DNA of 43,947 bases from Armatimonadota bacterium. Lineage in GTDB: Bacteria > Armatimonadota > UBA5829. Made by a program: the position numbers and the translations under genes. The notes below the pieces were generated by a model that was not told the DNA's origin, did no database searches, and worked only from the letters and a program-made list of their open reading frames with translations. Position 1 is the stretch's first letter. Every line of letters begins with the position of its first letter. The stretch covers positions 1 to 43,947 of the forward strand of contig JAPLCU010000011.1 of NCBI GenBank assembly GCA_026392045.1, given 5' to 3'. Shown in pieces: positions 22,474 to 31,295 of this stretch.

Positions 22474-23448
22474 CTATTGTCGTTCGGTAATGTCTATCAG
22501 ATTCTCGATCTTGATCGCAACTTTATTGCCGGCAACGCCTGGGCTTACGCGAAATGCCGCGACATTTCCCACCCAAAACTCTGCGGTGCTTTGTTCGTTC
22601 ATTGGTAGTTTTATCAAATCACCAACTTCAAGGTCCGCCAGCTCACCAAAGCTCAAAGAAGTTCTGCCTAAAACAGCCTTGCAATCCAGCAATACACCTT
22701 CAAAAGACTTCACCAGCGCAGGGTCAGCGGCATCGTAATTATGAACCGCATTCAGGGTTCTGCCCATCGTCAGAGCCGGTAAAACTGGCTCAATAGCAGA
22801 CGCAGGCAAACAAATACTCATCATGCTTACAGTCTCACCCACGCTCACTTCATATCCGGATATAAGAACTGCCTCCGAGGGCAACAGTATCTGGCGCATA
22901 CTTGATTCGGTGCTCATGCTTACTATGCTCGGCTTTAGAGCGAGACAACAGCCCCAGGCTTCTATATACTGCCTTAGCACAAGCTCCACCATCGACTTCA
23001 CGATGGCCTTATCGATATCCGAAATAGAGCCAACGCTTGATCCAGTGCCTGCTACGCCACCTGCAAGCAAATCAACCCATATCGAGACCAATAACGGGTT
23101 AAACTCAAAGACCGCTGTCGAGGTCAATGGTTTAAGATCCACCTCTACAAACAACGTGTTCTCTGGCACTGATGCGCAGTATTCGCGATATGTGAGCTGA
23201 TCAAGCGCAAGTAGATCAGCGCGAGCTTGCACTCGCAATGCGGCTCCCATAGCTGCGGCGAATAAGACGCCGTGCTTCATATTTATAGAGTTCAAAGCTC
23301 TGAGATGGTCTTTAGAAAACTTATCTGGCCGGGCGAAGTCATATATTTTCACCTGCTTATCGACAGTCTTCGAACCCGATTCCTGACCACCGGTTGCCGC
23401 AAAAGTTTCTAACAGCGCATTTATTTCGTCTTGATTAAGTGCATCCAC
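22474..23448 (-). CDS. fliM: Flagellar motor switch protein FliM
   Basis: A 324-residue FliM, the C-ring protein that binds phospho-CheY. It opens with MDALNQDEINALL, the conserved CheY-P docking motif, followed by KIYDFARPDKFSKDHLRAL and the CheC-like middle domain. The C-terminal SpoA domain includes LGRTSLSFGELADLEVGDLIKL. The length is normal. No FliN, FliY or other flagellar structural gene is in this window, although motor and chemotaxis genes are mixed in one minus-strand unit. The ribosome site is weak. Confidence 0.93.
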   Translation of the reverse strand: MDALNQDEINALLETFAATGGQESGSKTVDKQVKIYDFARPDKFSKDHLRALNSINMKHGVLFAAAMGAALRVQARADLLALDQLTYREYCASVPENTLFVEVDLKPLTSTAVFEFNPLLVSIWVDLLAGGVAGTGSSVGSISDIDKAIVKSMVELVLRQYIEAWGCCLALKPSIVSMSTESSMRQILLPSEAVLISGYEVSVGETVSMMSICLPASAIEPVLPALTMGRTLNAVHNYDAADPALVKSFEGVLLDCKAVLGRTSLSFGELADLEVGDLIKLPMNEQSTAEFWVGNVAAFRVSPGVAGNKVAIKIENLIDITERQ

Positions 23449-23499
23449 GATATTAACCGCTCTTTCTATTGTTTAACTCAGCTTACTATGCCAAACCAG

Positions 23500-23520
23500 A
23501 TGCTGAATCAAGTTCAGCAT
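23500..23520. repeat. Perfect hairpin ATGCTGAA/TTCAGCAT
   Basis: An 8-bp stem with a five-base loop, followed by GACA, in the cheX-fliM gap. This hairpin type recurs in many unrelated bacterial genomes as I remember them; only one copy is seen here. Confidence 0.7.
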
Positions 23521-23528
23521 GACACGCC

Positions 23529-24005
23529 TTAGGCCGCCTTGCGCAAAGCGTTTTCCGCGAGCGCAACATTGATCTCTATCATGCCGTAGTTTGTGCTAAC
23601 CGGCACAACCAATGCGGGAGTTTTAGTCGAAACTTCCACATTGGAACCTTTTATCACTGACGGAGGTGTGATATCCACATTGAATCCCTTTTGCGACAGC
23701 TGCGTGGCAGCATTCCCGGTGATCATATTACCTAATTCAGATATTGCGCTCAATGCCATTTCATCAAGCTCATTACACTGGCAACTCATCATTGCGCCGG
23801 CGATCTTTTCAGCGGTGACCATAGACATACCATACAAGGCCATTCCTTCGATCTCGCCATTTACTCCAGCCATAATTGTGACTTGCTGAGTAGTGAACGT
23901 AGTATTTCTAAGCGCCAAACCCCCACGTTGCGCCTTTGCGCCGGTAAGCGTTTCCAACACACTGAAAACAGCGCTTACAAATGGCTCTATGTGTTCAACC
24001 TTCAT
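23529..24005 (-). CDS. cheX: CheX-type CheY-P phosphatase
   Basis: A 158-residue CheX. The active-site helix reads MALSAISELGNMITGNAATQ with the E-x-x-N pair, and the flanking GEIEGMALYGMSMVTAEKIAGAM and PALVVPVSTNYGMIEINVAL segments match the family. CheX proteins dephosphorylate CheY-P as dimers. The presence of CheX and CheC in one operon with a single CheY suggests two routes of signal termination. GGAG precedes the ATG. Downstream lies fliM; upstream a repeat-filled gap separates it from cheY. Confidence 0.88.
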   Translation of the reverse strand: MKVEHIEPFVSAVFSVLETLTGAKAQRGGLALRNTTFTTQQVTIMAGVNGEIEGMALYGMSMVTAEKIAGAMMSCQCNELDEMALSAISELGNMITGNAATQLSQKGFNVDITPPSVIKGSNVEVSTKTPALVVPVSTNYGMIEINVALAENALRKAA

Positions 24006-24027
24006 ATTTTATGTTCTCCAATTCACG

Positions 24028-24149
24028 CGGTAGGCTTCGGCATCAGGATACCGAAGCAACTAAGTTAATCCCTTCCCCAACCGTTAAATATCCGGTAGGC
24101 TTCGGCATCAGGATACCGAAGCAACTAAATCCCTTCCCCAACCGTTAAC
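24028..24149. repeat. ~65-bp tandem repeat with two family A hairpins
   Basis: Two copies of a block starting CGGTAGG, containing a family A hairpin (24035-24056 and 24100-24121), CAACTAA and CCCTTCCCCAACCGTTAA. The second copy lacks a GTTAA stretch. It occupies the whole cheY-cheX gap. TCCCTTCCCC is the complement of the GGGAAGGGA that follows several heptamer arrays. Confidence 0.88.
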
Positions 24150-24152
24150 CGT

Positions 24153-24521
24153 CTAAGATGCGCCAAGTGCCTTTCCAAGCCCATCTATTACCCTTTCAGG
24201 TTGGAATGGCTTGACAATATAGTCTTTAACTCCGGCCTTTATGGCATCGATCACCATATTCTGCTGACCCAATGCTGTGCACATAAGCACGATTGCTTTA
24301 GGATCAATCTGCAGTATTGCCTTCGCTGCTGTGATACCATCCATGACAGGCATGGTAATATCCATTAACACAGCGTCTGGTTTCAGCTCGGCATATTTCT
24401 GAATGGCAATGTGACCGTTTTCGGCCTCGCCTGCCACTTCGTAGCCACCTTGCTCTAAGATTCGTTTGACGGTGGCTCTCATAAACATTGCATCATCCAC
24501 CACCATAATGCGCTTCGCCAT
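24153..24521 (-). CDS. cheY: Chemotaxis response regulator CheY
   Basis: A 122-residue single receiver domain: acidic pair at 9-10 in MAKRIMVVDDAMFMRATVKR, phosphoacceptor Asp54 in AVLMDITMPVMDG, Thr/Ser position in MCTALGQ, and Lys104 in YIVKPFQPERV. Phosphorylated by CheA, it docks to the FliM N-terminus encoded in the same unit. The start is at 24521 because GAGGAGG lies eight bases upstream; the open frame extends to 24689, antiparallel to nothing conserved and overlapping cheR. cheR ends 13 bases before. Confidence 0.95.
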   Translation of the reverse strand: MAKRIMVVDDAMFMRATVKRILEQGGYEVAGEAENGHIAIQKYAELKPDAVLMDITMPVMDGITAAKAILQIDPKAIVLMCTALGQQNMVIDAIKAGVKDYIVKPFQPERVIDGLGKALGAS

Positions 24522-24534
24522 TAATGCGACCTCC

Positions 24535-25377
24535 TCAATTCTTGACTGGTTTTCTGTAAAAGAATGGGATTTGGTTGTCGAAACCAATTTCGGCGGAATC
24601 CTTGATACGTTCAGTACCGCCAACAAACAGATATCCGCCTGGATTAAGAGAATCGTAGAACCGCCTGTAAAGGGCGGATTTGGTTTCATCAGTAAAGTAG
24701 ATCACTACATTTCTGCACAAGATAAGATCGTATCCACCTTCCCCGAAATAATCGGGACAGGGATATTGGGACTCCAGAAGATTATGCTTCTTAAACTTGA
24801 ACCATCTCTTCAGGCTGCTATTAGCAGCATAGCCCTGCGGTGTCTTGGTGAAATATTTGGCTGCGCGCGCTTCCGTAACGCCGCGCATTTCAGGTTCCGC
24901 AAAGATTCCCGCATTGGCCCTGGCAAGCATTTTTTCATCGATATCGGTAGCCGTTATGCTGTGCCGACCGCCAGGAGCGACTTCATCCAGAATGATCGCC
25001 AATGAATAAGGCTCGGCTCCATGCGAACAGCCTGCAGACCATACAGACAAACCGCTCCATGCTGAGGCTCTCGAAGCACGAGCAAGCAATTCTGGCAGCA
25101 CTCTGTTGCGAAGCGTTTCAAACTGGTCCGGATTGCGAAAAAGCTCTGAGACATTAATGGTGAGCCTGTCTAAGAACTCATCACGCAACTTCTCATCACG
25201 CTGCATAAATGTGAAATACTGCATAAAACTGCCAGCTCCGCATTTGTCCATATTCGCTCGAAGACGGCGCTCCATCTGCGGGCGCTTGTAACACTCCAGA
25301 TCAAGGTCATACGACGACTTAATCTTGCGCTTGAATCCGCTGAAATCCATATCAGCAGCCATGTCCTGCTGGTTCAT
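24535..25377 (-). CDS. cheR: Chemoreceptor methyltransferase CheR
   Basis: A 280-residue CheR that methylates receptor glutamates with SAM. The N-terminal helical domain carries RPQMERRLRANM, and RLTINVSELFRNPDQFETL is the family signature. The SAM-binding loop reads VWSAGCSHGAEPYSLAI, followed by TATDIDEKMLARANAGIF, DLILCRNVVIYF and SLNPGGYLFVGGTE. Two dispersed repeats lie inside the frame: a family E fragment encoding ARASRAS (25058-25082) and a family C palindrome in CPDYFGEGG (24740-24757). Both fall in surface loops by their position between motifs. AGGTG precedes the ATG. Confidence 0.94.
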   Translation of the reverse strand: MNQQDMAADMDFSGFKRKIKSSYDLDLECYKRPQMERRLRANMDKCGAGSFMQYFTFMQRDEKLRDEFLDRLTINVSELFRNPDQFETLRNRVLPELLARASRASAWSGLSVWSAGCSHGAEPYSLAIILDEVAPGGRHSITATDIDEKMLARANAGIFAEPEMRGVTEARAAKYFTKTPQGYAANSSLKRWFKFKKHNLLESQYPCPDYFGEGGYDLILCRNVVIYFTDETKSALYRRFYDSLNPGGYLFVGGTERIKDSAEIGFDNQIPFFYRKPVKN

Positions 25378-25401
25378 CTATTGCACCTAAAGCCTTTAGT
25401 G

Positions 25402-27822
25402 TTAAGCGACCCTTTCAAGTTTGCGTCTGTTAAAGATAGAGCCCAGGGAGCCTACATCAATAATTAAAGCCACAGCGCCGTCGCCGAGAATTGTTGCTCC
25501 GGCAATCCCATCGATATCGCCGAAAAACGCGCCCAATGGTTTGATGACCACTTCCTGCTCGCCGATAAGCCTATCAACTATGAGGCCGATCTTGAGCCCG
25601 CCTGTGCGAACTACAACAAACGTAATCCAGTCATCGCTATCCGATTTATTATTAGTTCGGCCGCAATCTCTGATGCGGACGTCCCCGCATCGCAGCGTAA
25701 TGCCGTTCACTGATTTGATTCCAAAAACGTCGCTAAGCTTGACCAGATGTAAGACCGAACCTCGGAAATTAATCGCCGGGTGACCGTCTATGCTGTGCAT
25801 ATCTTCAGCACGGCAGCGGAAGGTCTCAACAACGGCGCTAAGTGGAATCACATACACTTTGTCGCAGACGCCAATCACCAGTGACTGAATGATCGCCAAC
25901 GTCAGCGGAAGGTTGATCCTGAATCTGGTCCCTTTACCGAGTTCGGTATGAACTTCTACGCTTCCAGATAGACCTTGTATATTGCTGCGGACTACATCCA
26001 TGCCCACCCCGCGTCCTGAAATGTCTGTAACTTTCTCGGCGGTGCTTACACCTGATGCAAAAATCAACTGAAGAGCATCTTCATCACTCATGTGGGAGAG
26101 GGTTTCTTCGCTCACAGTACCTTTCTTAAGCGCCGCAGCTTTCACCTTCTCTATAGATATTCCATGACCATCGTCTCTTACCTCAATGATAATCCTGTTT
26201 TCTTCCTGCATTGCTGCAAGGATCACTCTGGACTTAGCCGACTTTCCGGCTGCCTTGCGTTCTTCGGAAGTTTCAACGCCATGATCCAGCGCATTACGCA
26301 AGAGATGGGTCAATGGGTCAACTATATCCTCAAGAATAGAGCGATCCAGTTCGGTCTCCTGCCCCTCGAGAACTAACTCGACATCTTTACCGGCTTTGCG
26401 GCTGAGGTCGCGTACCATTCGCGGGAAGCGGCTGAAAACCTGCTCCACCGGCAAAAGGCGGACCTTCATGATATGTTCCTGAAGCTCTGTAACAACGCGG
26501 CCGATATGCACGCCAGTTTCATTGAGCCCCTGGCAGAGATCCTCGTTCTCATATTTGAGATTGAGCGCATTTCCAATCTGGTTCATCCTGGTGCGGTCGA
26601 TTACCAACTCAGCGACAAGGTTCATCAGCGTATCCAGGCGATCGACACCCACGCGCACCGTCTGGATGGCCTTGGCTGCAATCGTTGCTTCGGGAACTAC
26701 AGGCGCATCAGAGATTGCGCCCGAACATTGGCTCTTGGCGACCGGTTCCGATTCGTTCAAAAACTTGTGTTCGAGCAGTTCTACCTCGCAAAGCCCAGCA
26801 ATGGCGTCCAGTATATTCTGCTCAGTTGTATCTGCATTCAGCTCGAAAACAACATTGATCTCCTGACCTGCGATCAGGTCATCGATGTTATCTTGAGGCG
26901 GATTAGCGGATATCACCTGGCCGAGATCGATGAGCGCATTATAGAGCATAAACGCCCGAACGCCAGGCATAAAACAATTTTGCGCTATCTTGACCTTAAG
27001 AGCAATGCCATTTTCTGCAATAGGCTTCGGCATCAGGATACCGAAGCAACTAACATCCGATGCTCTGATATCTGTTTGCGGCTCGGCGGGAGCCTCGCCC
27101 TCCCCCGCCAACCTATGATCAAGCACTTGAATTTCGGAAAGGCGGCCTATGGCATCCAACACACTTTGATCGCTGGATTCGGTATTAGGCTCAAAGACAA
27201 TATTGATTTCCTGGCCAGCGATCAGGTCATCTATGTTTTCCTGAGGCGGATCGGCCGATATCACCTGCCCGTAATCACAGAGAGCATTATAAATCATAAA
27301 CGCCCGAACACCCGGCATTAAACAGTCATCAGCAATCTTGAGCTTCAAGGCGATACCATTAGCAGGCGCGGCAATTGTGCTGCTGACCGAAGCGCTCTCG
27401 GCAGCAATCTTGACCGGCTCCGCATTGCTGCCCGCCGCACACATGGCTCTCAGGTTTTCGACCAGAGCTGCCGTGTCTACGTTCATTGTTTCGCTTCGAC
27501 TGAGCTGCCCGAGAAGAGTCCTCAGGTCATCTGTGCCTTCGAGCAATAGGTCTATCGCCTCCGGGGTCGCTGTATGGGTGCCGCTGCGAAGAAGGTCCAG
27601 GAGATTTTCCATCACGTGAGTCAGACCGGCAATCTCGCTCAGTCCCATTGTTCCAGAGGAGCCCTTCAGAGTATGAGCAGCTCTGAACACCTCTTTAAGA
27701 ATCTCAATGTTGCCCGGATCCTTCTCCAATTGCAATAAGCCATCGTCCAGTTTCACAAGCTGTTCTTCAGCTTCCTCCATGAACAATGCGAGAAGATCGG
27801 ACATATCCATTCCAGAACTCAT
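25402..27822 (-). CDS. cheA: Chemotaxis histidine kinase CheA with duplicated P2 domain
   Basis: An 806-residue CheA. P1: phospho-His50 in RAAHTLKGSSGTMG. Two consecutive P2-like domains follow (~157-238 and ~273-354). They share PGVRAFM-YNAL, QVISA-PPQ and NIDDLIAGQEIN, and are joined by a ~34-residue linker encoded by a family D (GEGEAPAEP) and a family A (CFGILMPK) repeat. P3: VRVGVDRLDTLMNLVAELVI. P4: LLRNALDHGVET, EVRDDGHGIS, DISGRGVGMDVV. P5: a CheW-like C-terminus. The ATG at 27822 has AGAGGT upstream and is preferred to 27843. It is first in the operon; no CheW or receptor gene is in the window. Confidence 0.95.
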   Translation of the reverse strand: MSSGMDMSDLLALFMEEAEEQLVKLDDGLLQLEKDPGNIEILKEVFRAAHTLKGSSGTMGLSEIAGLTHVMENLLDLLRSGTHTATPEAIDLLLEGTDDLRTLLGQLSRSETMNVDTAALVENLRAMCAAGSNAEPVKIAAESASVSSTIAAPANGIALKLKIADDCLMPGVRAFMIYNALCDYGQVISADPPQENIDDLIAGQEINIVFEPNTESSDQSVLDAIGRLSEIQVLDHRLAGEGEAPAEPQTDIRASDVSCFGILMPKPIAENGIALKVKIAQNCFMPGVRAFMLYNALIDLGQVISANPPQDNIDDLIAGQEINVVFELNADTTEQNILDAIAGLCEVELLEHKFLNESEPVAKSQCSGAISDAPVVPEATIAAKAIQTVRVGVDRLDTLMNLVAELVIDRTRMNQIGNALNLKYENEDLCQGLNETGVHIGRVVTELQEHIMKVRLLPVEQVFSRFPRMVRDLSRKAGKDVELVLEGQETELDRSILEDIVDPLTHLLRNALDHGVETSEERKAAGKSAKSRVILAAMQEENRIIIEVRDDGHGISIEKVKAAALKKGTVSEETLSHMSDEDALQLIFASGVSTAEKVTDISGRGVGMDVVRSNIQGLSGSVEVHTELGKGTRFRINLPLTLAIIQSLVIGVCDKVYVIPLSAVVETFRCRAEDMHSIDGHPAINFRGSVLHLVKLSDVFGIKSVNGITLRCGDVRIRDCGRTNNKSDSDDWITFVVVRTGGLKIGLIVDRLIGEQEVVIKPLGAFFGDIDGIAGATILGDGAVALIIDVGSLGSIFNRRKLERVA
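27025..27105. repeat. Family A and family D elements inside cheA
   Basis: A family A hairpin at 27025-27046 and a family D element at 27080-27105 sit in the linker between the two P2 domains without disturbing the frame. Confidence 0.88.
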
Positions 27823-28316
27823 AACGGGACCTCTTTTCCCCATCAGATGTGTAAGCGCAATGCTATGTGAGCATCGAACCTACACAGAGCGACATCTATT
27901 ATTGTTGTCATTCGGATCAGTATTCTTTAGCCTGAGAAAGCAAACCAACAAGATAATATTTCATTCTTTTTATGCGAGACCAGCGTCTCGTAACAAATCA
28001 ATGGTGCGCCGCCGGCTCATTTTGGGTTATGTCTTCTCCCAATGAAAATGCAACCATTGCCTAATCATCAGAAGAATGACTGGGGATCATGTCAGGTGTA
28101 TACACTGAATCGAGAAAATTATTATTACCTCCGATATCTAACAAATTGAGTCGGTTTGCCACTAAGTATACGCAGGGCTAATGCCGATTATATCTATAGG
28201 ATCGTCACAACAGCCTCACGAAGCACAGTGACGCGATATGTTCAACCATGCGGGCAGTCGTCAAGCATCTTGAGATGCACATCTTATGTATCAAAAAAAT
28301 AAATAGCGCTATATAC

Positions 28317-28345
28317 TTGACAAGCTTTTGCAAGACTGATATCCT
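28317..28345 (+). promoter_or_regulatory. Promoter upstream of the response regulator
   Basis: -35 TTGACA (28317-28322), 17-base spacer, extended -10 TGATATCCT (28337-28345). The leader would be ~220 bases. The 27823-28575 gap is AT-rich and free of the dispersed repeats; it should also carry the che operon promoter on the minus strand, which I could not place, and I see no gene in it. Confidence 0.6.
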
Positions 28346-28575
28346 TTCATCAGGAATGCTTGTATTCCCGTCTGAATCGGATATCCTATTTGTATCGCTA
28401 CCCTAAGATATAAAAGCATAATTTTTACGTGTTTCCAAATCATTGGGTTGGAGTTTTCGCCCTCAAGATAAATAAGCGATGAACGGAATTGGGGCGCTGG
28501 TGTGGTTTATACGCACCGGTCATGCTAAATACCTTCCGTTTCTTGAATAGCATTGTTGGATGTGAGGTGGCTCTA

Positions 28576-29226
28576 TTGGAAAATGCGCGCAAAATAAACG
28601 TGCTGATCGTGGAAGAACACCCGGTAACGCGATGGGGGCTTCGACACTTCCTGGAAACAAGGAATAATATCACCGTGGTTGGCGAGGCCAGTACGGCTTC
28701 TGAAGCACGCGTTGCGATCAGCAAGCTCAAGCCCGATGTCGTTATATTGGACATCATACTGCCGGATGGCGATGGCATAGAATTAACAAAGGAAATTGCT
28801 CTCGAAAACATCCGCAGAGTAATGGCTTTCAGCGCAGCCGATACTTGGGACCGCGTAGAGAAATTCCTCCAAGCTGGCGGGCTTTGCTTTGTCACGAAAA
28901 GATGCCCGCCGGAAGAATTCATCCAGGCGCTGGATGCTGTCGCGCAAAATCGCAAATGGATATCCCCCAGCCTGCGAAATGCAAAACCACCTTCTGCTGC
29001 TGATCGTATCAAGCACGAGCACTCTCTTTCTCCACGCGAGCGTGAGGTAGTGGCATTGGTTGCGAGGGGACTCACCAGCAGACAAATCGCAGACCAGCTT
29101 TGCGTGAGTCTGAAAACGGTGGAAACCCATCGATATCGCATTTTCAGGGAACTGCAGATCAAAAGCCGCGCGCAGCTTGTAAGTTACGCTATTCAAAATG
29201 GAATGTTAGGTAACTACATCTCCTGA
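28576..29226 (+). CDS. NarL/LuxR-type response regulator
   Basis: A 216-residue two-domain regulator: receiver INVLIVEEHPVTRWGLRHFL with phosphoacceptor Asp in DVVILDIILPDGDG and Lys in CFVTKRCPPEEF, then a GerE helix-turn-helix LSPREREVVALVARGLTSRQ, IADQLCVSLKTVETHRYRIF. It is a DNA-binding transcription factor of unknown target; no partner kinase is adjacent. The start is taken as TTG 28576, six bases after GAGGTGG, which places the receiver directly at the N-terminus. The frame is open to 28489, with an ATG at 28522 as alternative. Confidence 0.85.
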   Translation: MENARKINVLIVEEHPVTRWGLRHFLETRNNITVVGEASTASEARVAISKLKPDVVILDIILPDGDGIELTKEIALENIRRVMAFSAADTWDRVEKFLQAGGLCFVTKRCPPEEFIQALDAVAQNRKWISPSLRNAKPPSAADRIKHEHSLSPREREVVALVARGLTSRQIADQLCVSLKTVETHRYRIFRELQIKSRAQLVSYAIQNGMLGNYIS

Positions 29227-29401
29227 GAAGCGCATGTAATAATCAAGCATCGGCAGCTTCCACATTTTACATCAGAAATAATATAAATTGTCCTGAGCTG
29301 CCCTCAAGAACAACGCTTGCATACCCAATAATATCAACTGGCGCTGCGATTAAGGTGATCCGCCGAAGAATGGACACGTCTGAAAGGTATGGTTGGGTGG
29401 T

Positions 29402-30820
29402 ATGCAAGGTCATGGTTTAGCGCAACAACAATCCCGAATACTTTCGGGACGCACGATTCCAGTTCAGATTCAGGCTAATGCCATTCTTAACATGAGCCTG
29501 CTGGAGCTGCAGCAATTCATAGAGACTGAAGCGATGGAAAACCCGGCGCTTAGCCTGGACGATGGCCGCCGCTGCCCCGTATGCGGATTCCTCAACAGCG
29601 CTTGCGCCTGCCCCGTTTGCGGAGCGTCCATGACCCGCACCGATCTTGTTGAAACAGATAGATCCAGCGAACGCGATTACCTCGAACGAGCATTTGCGTC
29701 GGCTGACGCTGACACCATGTTCGACCCTTTCAGATCAGTTGCCAAAAGAATGGACCTGCGCGATTACCTCAAAAGGCAAGCGCGAATGGCGCTTGGTGGG
29801 AGAAAGCTGAGAATTGCGCAATATCTGATCGAATCCCTCGATGACGACGGATACTTCCGCGAGTCTCTATTTGAAACAGCCGAGGAATTCGCTGCTGCGG
29901 CGCCTGAGATCGAAGATATATTATCCATAGTGCAGAGTTTTGATCCTCCCGGAATCGCCGCGAGAGATCTGCGCGAAAGCCTTATTATCCAGCTTCGACA
30001 TTTGAACGCCATGGACACCACCGCAACCAATGCCGAGCGAATTCTGCTTGAGCACTGGGACAATTTCACGAAGATGAAACTCAAGGCCATCGCAAAAATG
30101 ATGAATGTGACCGTGGCTGTGATCCTTGAAGCTTGCGAGTTTATCAAGGATAATCTCACTCCCCGCCCCGCCGCCGGGTATCATGCGCCTTTCGAAGAAC
30201 TTGCGCCCAGAGATTCGGCTGCAATCGTGCCGGATATAGTTGTGCAAGCGCATGGAGACGATTTCATGGTGAATGTGATAGACTGCCATGGGGCGTTCGC
30301 CAAGATCGACAAGACTTACGAAGAAACATATAATTCGATCAAAAAGGGCGACTCATATCTGAGCGAGGACGATTGCAAGCACATCAGAGAGCATGTCGAG
30401 CGTGTCAAATGTATCCTCGAAGCCATCAGCCTGCGAAAGAAAACGCTCGCGAGAGTTGCGGCTTTTCTGGTGGAATATCAGGAAGAGTTTATTGTTCACG
30501 GGGCATCTCATCTGAAGCCTCTGCGCCAAAAAGATGTTGCGATGGCGCTCGAGGTGCATGAATCCACAATCTGCCGAGCGCTTGCAGACAAATATTGCAA
30601 GATGCCGTCCGGCGAAGTGATCTCATTTGAAGTTTTCTTCGATTCCGCTCTGCCGATTCGCAGCATGATCAGCCAGATAGTTGCAGTTTCAACCGAGCCG
30701 CTTTCAGACAACGAAATCGCCAAGCGCCTGGCAGCAAATGGCATCACAATCGCCCGCCGCACCGTGGCAAAATATCGTGAACAGCTAAGAATGCTGCCCT
30801 ACCAGCTTAGAGCGGCGTAA
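29402..30820 (+). CDS. rpoN: RNA polymerase sigma-54 factor with a Cys-rich insert
   Basis: A 472-residue RpoN. Region I: LNMSLLELQQFIETEAMENPAL. Core-binding region: DLRDYLKRQARMAL...AQYLIESLDDDGYF and QSFDPPGIAARDLRESLIIQL. DNA-binding region: LKPLRQKDVAMALEVHESTI. The C-terminal RpoN box reads IARRTVAKYREQL. Between region I and the core-binding domain lies CPVCGFLNSACACPVCG (residues 58-74), two C-x2-C pairs that look like a zinc ribbon and are not usual in sigma-54. A family C palindrome (29432-29449) encodes SRILSG within region I. The ATG at 29402 is used; TTG 29393 is possible. No enhancer-binding protein is nearby. Confidence 0.93.
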   Translation: MQGHGLAQQQSRILSGRTIPVQIQANAILNMSLLELQQFIETEAMENPALSLDDGRRCPVCGFLNSACACPVCGASMTRTDLVETDRSSERDYLERAFASADADTMFDPFRSVAKRMDLRDYLKRQARMALGGRKLRIAQYLIESLDDDGYFRESLFETAEEFAAAAPEIEDILSIVQSFDPPGIAARDLRESLIIQLRHLNAMDTTATNAERILLEHWDNFTKMKLKAIAKMMNVTVAVILEACEFIKDNLTPRPAAGYHAPFEELAPRDSAAIVPDIVVQAHGDDFMVNVIDCHGAFAKIDKTYEETYNSIKKGDSYLSEDDCKHIREHVERVKCILEAISLRKKTLARVAAFLVEYQEEFIVHGASHLKPLRQKDVAMALEVHESTICRALADKYCKMPSGEVISFEVFFDSALPIRSMISQIVAVSTEPLSDNEIAKRLAANGITIARRTVAKYREQLRMLPYQLRAA

Positions 30821-30823
30821 GGA

Positions 30824-30859
30824 CTGCCGAAATCTCTGAGTTCTTTGTTGCTTCGGCAG
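30824..30859. terminator. Possible hairpin after rpoN
   Basis: CTGCCGAA (30824-30831) pairs with TTCGGCAG (30852-30859), starting four bases after the rpoN stop. There is no T-run, so terminator function is only a guess. Confidence 0.35.
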
Positions 30860-31165
30860 CAGTGAATTCTGCAATTTCTTTGAATTATAGTCAGGCTCGC
30901 TGCCGAAGCCGCCAGGCCGCGTGACCTCCCGAAACCGCTACGCTAAGATTTTGTTGATACTGCGGCGGCGGTGCTCTACAGGCAATTGAGGCATTCCAGC
31001 TTCAGGCAACTTGAGATGGGACAATGCGACCGCGTCTATATGTGTGATCCCTGGCCGGAGGGTCTTGGTATCTCTTGACCGGAGCGTGAGTGCGTACGGT
31101 GGCTTCGGCAGCGACGTTGGGATGACATTGGAAGAAGAATTAGCGTTCACTGCTGCCGAAGCAAC
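30847..31165. repeat. Inverted-repeat-bounded non-coding unit
   Basis: GTTGCTTCGGCAGCAGTGAA (30847-30866) recurs as its exact complement at 31146-31165. Two more GCTTCGGCAGC cores, in opposite orientations, lie inside at 30899-30909 and 31102-31112. The enclosed ~320 bases have no convincing gene (two short frames resemble nothing). It looks like a MITE-like or folded unit between rpoN and the trp promoter. Confidence 0.6.
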
Positions 31166-31215
31166 GAAGTGCGCTCCTGTTACCTGGCATATTTCCCAGA
31201 TTTTCACATTTGGTA

Positions 31216-31244
31216 TTGACAAGCGCCCAAACAGGTTGTAAACT
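31216..31244 (+). promoter_or_regulatory. trp operon promoter
   Basis: Consensus -35 TTGACA (31216-31221), 17-base spacer, -10 TAAACT (31239-31244). The transcript would start near 31251, ~45 bases before the leader peptide. Confidence 0.75.
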
Positions 31245-31295
31245 AGAATTACTATGGTTATCTCATTCTATTCAATCATACAAGGTGGCAGCGAT

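Noticed and set aside
24522-24689. N-terminal extension of cheY
   Set aside because: The extra 56 residues overlap cheR and match nothing, while the internal ATG at 24521 has a strong GAGGAGG.
30938-31222. Minus-strand 94-codon frame between rpoN and trp
   Set aside because: No recognisable similarity, no ribosome site, and it overlaps the inverted-repeat unit and the trp promoter.
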